The position numbers and the translations under genes are program-made. The notes beneath the pieces were generated by a model, which was given only the letters and a program-made list of their open reading frames with translations, did not search any database and was not told where the DNA came from. From a bacterium (GTDB lineage Bacteria; Chloroflexota; Dormibacteria; UBA8260; Bog-877): DNA of 19,237 nt. Shown piece after piece: positions 7,073 to 14,099 of this stretch. Where the stretch lies: NCBI GenBank assembly GCA_021817025.1, contig JAKAWF010000035.1, forward strand, positions 1-19,237. Reading direction: 5' to 3'. Position 1 is the stretch's first letter, and every line of letters starts with the position of its first letter.

Positions 7073-8419
7073 ATGGGAGTCTACACAATGCGGCGATTTG
7101 TTGCGGGGCGATCGACGCGCCTTGGGGTGGCGGCGATCGGGCTCGCTCTGCTCGTGAGCGCCTGCGGAGCCTCAACCAGCTCCCCCAGTTCCAGCCCCAC
7201 ATCCGGGGCGCCAGTTTCCCTCACCCTCTGGCAGAACTACGGCACCGAGGCCAACGCGACCGCCACCTCTAGCTTGGTGCGTGCCTTTGAGAAGCTGCAT
7301 CCCAACATCAATATTTCGATCGTCGCTCAACCGGCGAGCAACTACTTCGCGCTACTCCAGGCAGCCGCAATCTCCCGCACCGGCCCTGACCTGGCCGTGA
7401 TGTGGACAGGGCTCTTCACGCTGCAGTACAAGGGTTACCTGGAAAATCTGAAGTCGTGGGTCCCCAAGAGTGACCTGGCCAACATGCTGGGAATGCGCTG
7501 GGTCGCACCCGGGTTCAACACCGCCAACGGCGCCTACGTGATCCCACTCGAAAACCAGTTCTACATCGGCTTCTACAACAAGGCGCTGTTCGCCAAAGCG
7601 GGTATCGCCAAGCCACCCACGACCTGGTCGCAGTTATTCACCGACTGTCAAGCCTTCAAGGCTATAGGCACTAACTGCCTCTATTATGGGGCCGGGTCAC
7701 AGGACTTGGGCGGCGAGTTCTATCCCTACTATGACCTCAGCTACATGATGATCGGAGCACTCTCACTTGCCCAATGGCAGGACCTCTACAACGGCAAGAT
7801 CCCATGGACTAGTGGAATTGTTACGTCCCAACTGGCACGGTGGGCCAGCCTCTACGCGGATGGTTACACCAACAAAGATGTGATTACATCGATCGGATCG
7901 CTGATTGCGTTCGAGCAAAGCAAGTCCGCGATGCTGATCAAGGGGAACTGGGACCTGAGCCTGCTCTATAAGGCCATGGGGAGCAACCTCGGCACCTTCG
8001 TACCACCATTTTCGAACACTCCCATTCACGGAGTGGTGCAGTACCCCGGTGATGGGTTCGCGATGACCACCTATTCACAACACAAGCCTCAGGCGGCCGA
8101 GTTCCTCAAGTTCTTGACCACTCCGCAGGCGGCTAAGATCGTGGACGGCAGCGGCCTGATCACTGATGTCAAAGGGGTGCAGCCCTCCAATCCGCTCAGC
8201 CAGCAGATGCTGGCCTTTGCGGCCAAGGATCACATGACGGTTTACCCAATGCTGGACAACGTGACCCAGGTCGGGGTTGTCAATGCCGGGAGCAGGCTGC
8301 TACCCGAGATGCTGGCGGGGCAGATTACACCTGTGGCTGCGGCGGCAGGCCTGGCGCAGGCCTGGCAGCAGCTTCCGGTCGGCGAACGAGGTGCTACCTG
8401 GGCGACCTATCGCACGTAG
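7073..8419 (+). CDS. Sugar ABC transporter substrate-binding lipoprotein
   Basis: This 448-residue protein is a family 1 (MalE/UgpB-type) extracellular solute-binding protein. It begins with a basic stretch and hydrophobic helix ending in a lipobox (LLVSACG, Cys31), followed by a Ser/Thr/Pro-rich linker (32-46), so it should be lipid-anchored on the outer face of the membrane. The mature part starts with VSLTLWQNYGTEANA and contains the family pattern LVRAFEKLHPNINI. It delivers sugar to the two permeases downstream. ATG 7073 has a strong GAGGAGG ribosome-binding site 7 nt upstream; an in-frame ATG at 7088 is less well placed. The C-terminal lobe has the PGDGFAMTTYSQHKPQAAEFLKFL region typical of the family, in parts. 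The substrate cannot be named from sequence. Confidence 0.93.
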   Translation: MGVYTMRRFVAGRSTRLGVAAIGLALLVSACGASTSSPSSSPTSGAPVSLTLWQNYGTEANATATSSLVRAFEKLHPNINISIVAQPASNYFALLQAAAISRTGPDLAVMWTGLFTLQYKGYLENLKSWVPKSDLANMLGMRWVAPGFNTANGAYVIPLENQFYIGFYNKALFAKAGIAKPPTTWSQLFTDCQAFKAIGTNCLYYGAGSQDLGGEFYPYYDLSYMMIGALSLAQWQDLYNGKIPWTSGIVTSQLARWASLYADGYTNKDVITSIGSLIAFEQSKSAMLIKGNWDLSLLYKAMGSNLGTFVPPFSNTPIHGVVQYPGDGFAMTTYSQHKPQAAEFLKFLTTPQAAKIVDGSGLITDVKGVQPSNPLSQQMLAFAAKDHMTVYPMLDNVTQVGVVNAGSRLLPEMLAGQITPVAAAAGLAQAWQQLPVGERGATWATYRT

Positions 8420-8431
8420 TCGTTACCTTGG

Positions 8432-8465
8432 GAGCGGGGCTGGTGCTCTTGAGCCAGCCCCGCTC
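8432..8465 (+). other. Strong stem-loop between binding protein and permease genes
   Basis: GAGCGGGGCTGG (8432-8443) pairs perfectly with CCAGCCCCGCTC (8454-8465) around a 10-nt loop, starting 12 nt after the binding-protein stop codon. There is no T tract. In sugar ABC operons such structures commonly protect the upstream message or cause partial termination, giving more binding protein than permease. It is the strongest hairpin noticed in the window. Confidence 0.75.
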
Positions 8466-8565
8466 TGTCGACTTGGAGCGGTGTCCCGCGCCGGCGAGGC
8501 GACGCTGAGAAGGCCGCCAGTAGTGTGGGGCATTAGCCCGCTCAGCTTGGATTGGAGGAGCGGAA

Positions 8566-9507
8566 GTGAGCATCGTGATTCGGGCACTAGCGCGGTATGG
8601 CGTGGCGGCCCGGCAGCAACGGACCTCGCGCCGGCCCAGGTCAGGTCTGGCCCACAGCCGCGCTCGCGCCGGTCTGCTGCTCACCCTGCCAGCCCTGGCG
8701 GTCGTGTTCGTATTGCTACTGCTTCCCATTGGTCAAGCCGTCTACTACAGTATGACTAGTTGGAATGGGATCGCTTCCCAGTGGATAGGACCGAGTACCT
8801 ATACCACTCTGTTTGAGAGTGCTACCTTTTGGCGGGTCATGGAAAACAACGCGCTCTTGGCCATCGCCATCCCGATTGCCGTGTTTATCCCACTCGGAAT
8901 CGCGGCGATCCTCCATGAGCATGTTTGGGGATGGCGGGTGTTTCGCTCCCTAATCTTCCTTCCCACAGCCATCTCGTGGGTAGTGATCGGGATCGTGGCG
9001 ATTCAAGTGTTTGCTCCCAGCGGGATCCTCAACGCTCTGATAGGCGCCCTGGGATTACGGTTCCTGGAGATCAACTTCCTCGCCTATCCGTACAGCGCGC
9101 TGGGCGCGGTGGCGGCGACCTTTATTTGGTCGATGGTGGGGACCAACACTATCATCTTCCTTACTGGCATGTCGACCATCGATCCGGCCATCTACGAAGC
9201 GGCCCGAGTGGATGGCGCGGGGGGCTTGAAGAGCTTCCGCTATATCACCGTGCCGCTGCTGAAGCGCTATTTCCAGTTTGGCTTCGTGATCACGTCCATC
9301 ACTGCGTTTACAGCTCTCTTCAGTTTGATCTTTATCATGACCGGGGGCGGGCCGGGATATGCCACCACGACGTTGGAGTTCTTTGTCTACCAGCAGGCGT
9401 TCGCGATTGGGCAGTTCGGGACCGGTGCCATGCTGGGGATCGTTCTCTTCGTCATTATCTTCGGGGTCAACCTGATTCAAATGCGGCTCTTCCGCGGCGA
9501 AGCTTAG
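8566..9507 (+). CDS. Sugar ABC transporter permease, MalF/UgpA type
   Basis: This 313-residue inner-membrane protein is the first permease of a CUT1-type importer. A basic N-terminal tail (residues 1-35) precedes about six hydrophobic segments, the first at roughly 36-60. The cytoplasmic EAA loop that docks on the ATPase is clear: EAARVDGAGGLKSFRYITVP (211-230). The start is GTG 8566, with GGAGGAG (8554-8560) 5 nt upstream. The 146-nt gap after the binding-protein gene holds the strong stem-loop at 8432-8465. The next permease begins 7 nt after this stop codon, as expected for a heterodimeric channel. Confidence 0.93.
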   Translation: MSIVIRALARYGVAARQQRTSRRPRSGLAHSRARAGLLLTLPALAVVFVLLLLPIGQAVYYSMTSWNGIASQWIGPSTYTTLFESATFWRVMENNALLAIAIPIAVFIPLGIAAILHEHVWGWRVFRSLIFLPTAISWVVIGIVAIQVFAPSGILNALIGALGLRFLEINFLAYPYSALGAVAATFIWSMVGTNTIIFLTGMSTIDPAIYEAARVDGAGGLKSFRYITVPLLKRYFQFGFVITSITAFTALFSLIFIMTGGGPGYATTTLEFFVYQQAFAIGQFGTGAMLGIVLFVIIFGVNLIQMRLFRGEA

Positions 9508-9514
9508 AGGTCCA

Positions 9515-10435
9515 ATGAACATTGGGGTGGGTGTTGAGCACGACGAGGAGGCCCCAGTGCGTGTGAACAACGGGGCCGGAAGCGTCCGAGTTGGGGGAGG
9601 GGGGCGGCGTTGGGGCCGGCTGCAGCGGCTGCGTCAAACGCCCAGCTCGGTGGCGATGTTCGCCGCCTTGGCGCTAGTTAGCTTTGTGATGCTCTACCCG
9701 TTCGGGTTCATGATTCTGAATTCCCTCCGGACTCAGACGCAGTTCATGAGTGGGAGCGGATTCTCGACCGCGAGTTGGGGTGCGCTCTTCGCGGCTCTGC
9801 CCGTCGGCGTGGAGCTTCTCAATTCAAGCCTACTTTGTGTTGCTGCGATTGCGATAATCTTGATCGTCGCCAGTATGGCCGGGTTCGCGTTCGCAAAGCT
9901 GCAGTTTCGGCGCCAGAGTTTTGTATTCTTGGCGATCATCGGTAGCATGATGGTGCCGCTACAGTCGATCATCATTCCCGAGTACACAAATCTGGCCAGT
10001 GTCCACCTAATTAACAACTACCTCAGTCCCATTTTGGTTTATGCGGCTCTTGGGACCCCATTTGCCACCTTCTTGATGACAGTGTTCTTTCGGGGACTTC
10101 CAGACGAGCTGGTGGAAGCTGCCTTGTGCGACGGACTCGGATACCTGGGCGTATTTTGGCGGATCGCAGTGCGGATGGCAGGTCCCGCTCTAGCTACCGT
10201 GGCTGTTCTCCAATTCATTCAGATCTGGGACGACCTGTTGGTAGCCCTTCTGTTTCTTCAGGAACCCACCAATCGGACCATCACGGTCGGGTTGGGAGTG
10301 TTGTCCTCTGGCCGGGTTGTCAGCATTCCCACTCTAATGGCTGGCTCCTTGGTTAGCGCGATCCCAGCGGTCTTAGTGTACTTGTTCTTTCAGCGATACT
10401 TGGTGTCTGGACTTACGCTTGGTGTTAGTAGATGA
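9515..10435 (+). CDS. Sugar ABC transporter permease, MalG/UgpE type
   Basis: This 306-residue membrane protein is the second permease. It has the MalG-like start of the first membrane segment (VSFVMLYPFGFMILNSLRTQ, about 55-74), about six hydrophobic segments, the MVPLQSIIIPEYTNL region (146-160) and an EAA loop LVEAALCDGLGYLGVFWRIA (199-218). The Cys in EAALCDG replaces the more usual Arg or Lys. The first 40 residues are Gly/Arg-rich and poorly conserved; GTG 9557 is a possible later start. It pairs with the preceding permease and would be energised by the ATPase gene at 12081. Confidence 0.92.
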   Translation: MNIGVGVEHDEEAPVRVNNGAGSVRVGGGGRRWGRLQRLRQTPSSVAMFAALALVSFVMLYPFGFMILNSLRTQTQFMSGSGFSTASWGALFAALPVGVELLNSSLLCVAAIAIILIVASMAGFAFAKLQFRRQSFVFLAIIGSMMVPLQSIIIPEYTNLASVHLINNYLSPILVYAALGTPFATFLMTVFFRGLPDELVEAALCDGLGYLGVFWRIAVRMAGPALATVAVLQFIQIWDDLLVALLFLQEPTNRTITVGLGVLSSGRVVSIPTLMAGSLVSAIPAVLVYLFFQRYLVSGLTLGVSR

Positions 10436-10847
10436 ACGGGCGGCTCCGTTGCGGGATGGGTTGGACCGGGGTGGTGTTAGCTGTTGACGGTCGGGGTGTC
10501 TGGCAGGTGGCTCGGCTGGGCGCTGGCGACGCGTGATGTGACCCTGACCTGATGGGGGGTAGTTGGGCGGCGAGGCATTCGCGGGCGCGAGGTTCGTGAC
10601 CCAGGGCTGTTGGCGGACCCCGGGCGGGTTGGTTTGTGAGTTCAGGCCGGGCGGAGCGGATTGCAAGGGGGGCGAGCGAGCTTATCGCCGGCGACTGGAA
10701 GGGGTTTGGGCGGCGGGCTGGGCCCGGTGCGGTAGATTCACTGAGAGTGGCCGTGCAGGCAAGATGCAGCGTCTTGGGGGGGTGGGGATCGGGCGCTACG
10801 GGTCAGAGCACGACAGGGGCGCTGGCCACGAAGTCAGGGAGGGTGTC
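10436..10847 (+). other. G-rich gap before the M24-like gene
   Basis: No gene is supported in these 412 nt. The plus strand is unusually G-rich. An open frame continues upstream of the M24-like gene but its residues look random and match nothing known for the family. A small AACGG/CCGTT dyad follows the permease stop (10435-10450). I found no convincing promoter. The gap breaks the tight spacing of the transporter genes and may contain a second promoter or be left over from insertion of the M24-like gene. Confidence 0.4.
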
Positions 10848-11990
10848 TTGGAGAGCTCGCTAAGGGACGATCACGTGGCGGAAATCCTTGACCGGCTGCG
10901 ACGCTGGCTGGATTCGAGCGGGTGCGGGGGGATTGTGCTTAGTGAGCCGGGCGGAGTGGCCTGGGCAACGGGCGGTATGAACCCAGCCATTGATCGGTCG
11001 TCAGCCACAGACCTTCTCTGGGCAGTCGTCGGCCGACGTCAGCAGGCGATTATTACCACGGTGGTGGAGCGCGTTCGAGTTGAGCAGGACTTTGCACCGG
11101 CGGCCCATGGGTTTGAGCTCATCGCGGTGCCTTGGTTTGGCGAGAGCCAGTTTGTCGATGCGGCGGTGCGTTTCCTGGGGCGTCCGGCCGAGACGTTGGC
11201 CACTGACGGGCATCCCGCCTTTGGGGTTCAGGCCCACGAGGCCGTGGTGCGGGCGCGTCTCGCACACACCATTCTGGCGCGGGCGGAGCTACGTCGGCTT
11301 GGGGCTGAGACCGCGGCTGCGATTGAGCAGGCATTAAGCACTTGGGTGCCGGGTGAGGTCGATCGGGCCATCCAGGCTCGCATAGTGGGAGAATTGGAAT
11401 TGCGCGGGGCGGAAGCCGTGACTGCGATCGTGTCCGGCGACGTTCGAGTTGAGCGCTTTCGGCACCCGATGGCGGCGGGGGTACCGCTCCAACGACTCGC
11501 GATGGCTGTGATCGTCGCCCGCCGCGGTGGGTTGCACGTAGCCGCGACCAGGATAGCCTGCGCCGGGGGGGTGGATCCGGAACTTGCGGCGCGGCTTGCT
11601 TTGGTTCGCCGCGTGGAGTCAGCAGTGCTCGAGGAGTGCATTCCGGGCTCGACCTACGGGCGAGCTGCGCTAGCACTGGGGCACGGTTACGCCGCCATCG
11701 GGCAGCCCCTCGCTTGGCAGGAACACTATCAGGGTGGGCCAATTGGGTATGCGGGACGGGAGTTCGAGTTCGCGCCTGCCGAGAGGGGGAGTCGCTGGTG
11801 GAACTGTCCGATCGAGGTGGGACATGCCGTCGCTTGGAATCCGAGCCTTGCCGGTGGGGCAAAGGTCGAGGACACTTTCCTGGTTGGCCTCGAGGGCTTG
11901 GAGTGCATCACTCCTCCCGGGGAGTGGCCGACGGAGGTGGCGGGCCCCAGTCCGGGTGTGCAGCGGGCGGCGGTGTTATATGTTTCCTGA
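10848..11990 (+). CDS. M24 (Xaa-Pro peptidase-fold) protein, probably non-peptidase
   Basis: This protein, about 380 residues, has the two-domain creatinase/prolidase plan: a creatinase-N-like domain (about 11-130, including VLSEPGGVAWATGG at 30-43) and an M24 pita-bread domain (about 131-380). Most metal ligands are not conserved. The strand that normally carries the paired Asp residues (about 218-235, AMAVIVARRGGLHVAATRIA) has none. A His survives in QEHYQGGPIGYAGREF (291-306), the usual Glu-Pro-Gly is AWNPSLAG (329-336), and the final Glu is kept as VEDT (340-343). This is my recollection of a subfamily seen beside sugar transport genes. It is probably not a metallopeptidase; a ligand-binding or different enzymatic role is possible. 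The start is uncertain: TTG 10848 follows GGGAGGG closely, GTG 10875 and ATG 10764 are alternatives. It sits between the permeases and the ATPase. Confidence 0.75.
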   Translation: MESSLRDDHVAEILDRLRRWLDSSGCGGIVLSEPGGVAWATGGMNPAIDRSSATDLLWAVVGRRQQAIITTVVERVRVEQDFAPAAHGFELIAVPWFGESQFVDAAVRFLGRPAETLATDGHPAFGVQAHEAVVRARLAHTILARAELRRLGAETAAAIEQALSTWVPGEVDRAIQARIVGELELRGAEAVTAIVSGDVRVERFRHPMAAGVPLQRLAMAVIVARRGGLHVAATRIACAGGVDPELAARLALVRRVESAVLEECIPGSTYGRAALALGHGYAAIGQPLAWQEHYQGGPIGYAGREFEFAPAERGSRWWNCPIEVGHAVAWNPSLAGGAKVEDTFLVGLEGLECITPPGEWPTEVAGPSPGVQRAAVLYVS

Positions 11991-12080
11991 CGTCGCCGGG
12001 CCGCTTGTACGCCTGGGGCTGGCGGGATCTCGATTCGTGGGCTGCCCGCTCGGACCATGGTCAGCACTTAGGGGGCAGAG

Positions 12081-13292
12081 ATGGCGACAGTAGAACTCAA
12101 CGAAGTTGCCAAGGTCTACCCGAACGGCGTGGAAGCGGTTCGGGGGCTGACCCTAGCGGTGGGGCAGGGCGAGTTGATGGTTCTCGTCGGGCCGTCCGGC
12201 TGCGGCAAGACCACCGTGCTTCGGATGGTGGCCGGGCTTGAGGAGATCTCGAGTGGAGAGATACGCATCGGAGGGCGCGTGGTGAACGACTTGCCTCCAA
12301 AGGGGCGAGACATCGCCATGGTCTTCCAGAACTATGCCCTCTATCCCCATATGACGGTGGCGGAGAACATTGGCTTCAGCCTCAAGCTAGGCAAGGTGCC
12401 AAAGTCGCAGATTGAGGCCAAGGTCCGCACCGCTGCCAGTATGCTCGGCCTCTCGGAGTGGCTCGACCGCAAACCTGGGCAGCTCTCAGGGGGCCAGCGC
12501 CAGCGTGTCGCGATGGGACGTGCAATTGTCCGGGAGCCCAAGGTGTTCCTCATGGATGAGCCGCTCAGCAATCTCGACGCAAAGTTACGTGTGCAGATGC
12601 GCGCCGAGGTGTCCCGCCTCCAGCGCCAGCTCGGCGTGGCCACACTCTACGTTACCCACGATCAGACTGAGGCCATGACTATGGGGGATCGGGTGGCAGT
12701 TCTGCTGGGAGGAGTCCTGCAGCAATGTGCCACACCTCAGGAGTTGTACGATCGTCCGCTGAACCTCTTTGTGGCTGGGTTTATTGGGTCACCAGCGATG
12801 AACCTTTACGAAGGCCAGATCACCCCGGACGGGGCGTGCCTTCGCGTTGGCTCTCAGCAGGTTGCGCTGCCCAAGGAAGTTTGGAGCCAGCGGCCTGCGC
12901 TGGGTCCTTACAGGGGGAAGTCGGTCGTGGCAGGGATCCGTCCTGAGCACCTGCCAGCCGCCGGACTGGCGGACGGAGCGCGCTTGGATGGACACGTGGA
13001 ACTGGTGGAGGCACTCGGCTCCGAGCTGTTGGTGCATTTCACCATTGATGCCAGGTCAGTGCAGGCGTCAGGTGGAGCCGACTCCGCTGCCCCCGCCGGC
13101 GCCATGGCCGACTGGACTGGGTCGGCGGTAGCAGGCTGGAGTGTGGCCAGGGTGGACCCCGGAACCAAGGTCCGAGTTGGAGATCTGACGAGCTTCCGCA
13201 TCCGTCCAAGTGACTTTCATTTCTTCGACCCCCGGAGCGGCGTCGGCATCTGGGCAGATTCTCACGAGTCGGCCCTGCCACGCCAAGAGTAG
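12081..13292 (+). CDS. Sugar ABC transporter ATP-binding protein, UgpC/MsmX type
   Basis: This 403-residue ATPase powers the CUT1 importer. Visible motifs are Walker A GPSGCGKTT (37-45), Q-loop VFQNYALYPH (81-90), signature LSGGQRQR (135-142), Walker B VFLMDEPLSNLD (155-166) and H-loop His193 in VTHDQTEA. The C-terminal part from about 235 contains the TOBE/MalK-like regulatory domain, including GIRPEHLPAAG, with a somewhat long Ala/Gly-rich insertion near 325-345. The start ATG 12081 follows a GGGGGCAGAG ribosome-binding site and lies 90 nt after the M24-like gene. It completes the transporter with the binding protein and two permeases; ATPases of this type can also serve other sugar importers. 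Confidence 0.95.
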   Translation: MATVELNEVAKVYPNGVEAVRGLTLAVGQGELMVLVGPSGCGKTTVLRMVAGLEEISSGEIRIGGRVVNDLPPKGRDIAMVFQNYALYPHMTVAENIGFSLKLGKVPKSQIEAKVRTAASMLGLSEWLDRKPGQLSGGQRQRVAMGRAIVREPKVFLMDEPLSNLDAKLRVQMRAEVSRLQRQLGVATLYVTHDQTEAMTMGDRVAVLLGGVLQQCATPQELYDRPLNLFVAGFIGSPAMNLYEGQITPDGACLRVGSQQVALPKEVWSQRPALGPYRGKSVVAGIRPEHLPAAGLADGARLDGHVELVEALGSELLVHFTIDARSVQASGGADSAAPAGAMADWTGSAVAGWSVARVDPGTKVRVGDLTSFRIRPSDFHFFDPRSGVGIWADSHESALPRQE

Positions 13293-13742
13293 TTCGGAGC
13301 GTCAAAGCGCGACGCGCGCGGCGAAGTTCCACCGGCGCCAGCCAGGCACCATGGTCTCAGCCCTCCCGAGTCGGAGACTTGCCCTATCTCCGCCTCCGCT
13401 TGTGTCATGGTCCATAGCTCCGTTAGGAGTGTGGGATACTTGAGAGCAGCGGGAATGCCTTGATTCTCGCCGGAGGTTGCCGTGGCCGGCACGGCTCGCG
13501 GTATCGGGCAAGCCACGGTTGTGGTTCTGGCGGACCGCGCAAGCGTCGGATTTTGTGGCCCGACCATCTGCCACACACACATGCGGCTCTAAGCCTGTCC
13601 GACGGCGGACCGTGGTGCGGCGGCCCTTGGTACTGCAACGCTGGAAGAGAAATCCGTTGGGGGATTAGGGAAGTTGTGGTGGGCGGTGGGCACCGTAAAG
13701 CCATCACATCCCAACCCTGGTGGCCGCCACGAGGGGCCTGCG
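13293..13742. other. Decayed intergenic DNA after the transporter operon
   Basis: No intact gene is present in these 450 nt. The only recognisable piece is a short-chain dehydrogenase-like fragment, listed separately. No good terminator for the ATPase gene was seen; the GC-rich run at 13308-13322 is not a clean hairpin. Confidence 0.5.
13464..13589 (+). pseudogene. Short-chain dehydrogenase N-terminal fragment
   Basis: Translated in this frame, the segment reads EVAVAGTARGIGQATVVVLA and continues DRASVGFCG before a stop at 13587-13589. That follows the first beta strand and the glycine-rich NAD(P)-binding turn of short-chain dehydrogenases (VALVTGAARGIGxAT), with one residue missing in the TGxxxGIG motif. 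A stop lies just upstream (13461) and nothing family-like follows, so only about 30-40 residues of a 250-residue enzyme remain. It reads as a gene relic next to a transposase relic. A chance match is possible given its shortness. Confidence 0.42.
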
Positions 13743-13965
13743 ATGAATGCTGATGGTCTCAGGGCCGCGATCCCGGAGTTGGGGCGCTTCCACCAACGCT
13801 TCTCACGCTTCTTCTGCCGTACGGAGGGACGGGCCGCCAGCCAGCGCTGCCTGACCGGGTTTGGGGCTGCCGATTGAGCGCAACAACATGGAGAACGTGG
13901 CTGAGCAGGTCGGGCGTCGATCCGCTGGTGCCCTGGCGTCGACGATCGGTCGGCGCTCGAGTTGG
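13743..13965 (+). pseudogene. IS701-like transposase 5' fragment, frameshifted
   Basis: The first frame gives MNADGLRAAIPELGRFHQRF then SRFFCRTEGRAASQRCLTGF and stops at 13875. The next frame, from 13861, gives GLPIERNNMENVAEQVG and runs to RRSSW. Together they resemble the N-terminus of IS701-type DDE transposases, where FHxRFxxFFxRxE is followed by YLxGLLxPIERKNxENxAE. A frameshift near 13855-13865 divides the two parts, and the DDE catalytic core is not seen, so the element is dead. No terminal inverted repeats were recognised. Confidence 0.5.
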
Positions 13966-14099
13966 GTGAACCTGTGGGAGAGGCCGAACCAGCCATCCGT
14001 AGGTGGTTGGAGACGGCGACCAACTCGTCGCGGTGGGGAAATTCCTCAGGCCCAGCAGGCGTGGGCGCGGGCTGCAGCAAGAGTGGGAAAGTCGAGAAG

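Noticed and set aside
10733..10738. TAGATT as a -10 box for the M24-like gene
   Set aside because: No acceptable -35 element lies 16-18 nt upstream.
10563..10847. Upstream extension of the M24-like frame
   Set aside because: Residues are Gly/Arg-rich and match nothing in creatinase-N domains; later TTG, GTG or ATG starts fit the family length better.
11119..11862. A 247-codon minus-strand open frame opposite the M24-like gene
   Set aside because: It is a low-complexity Arg/Pro/Ser-rich shadow with no motifs, against a recognisable protein on the plus strand.
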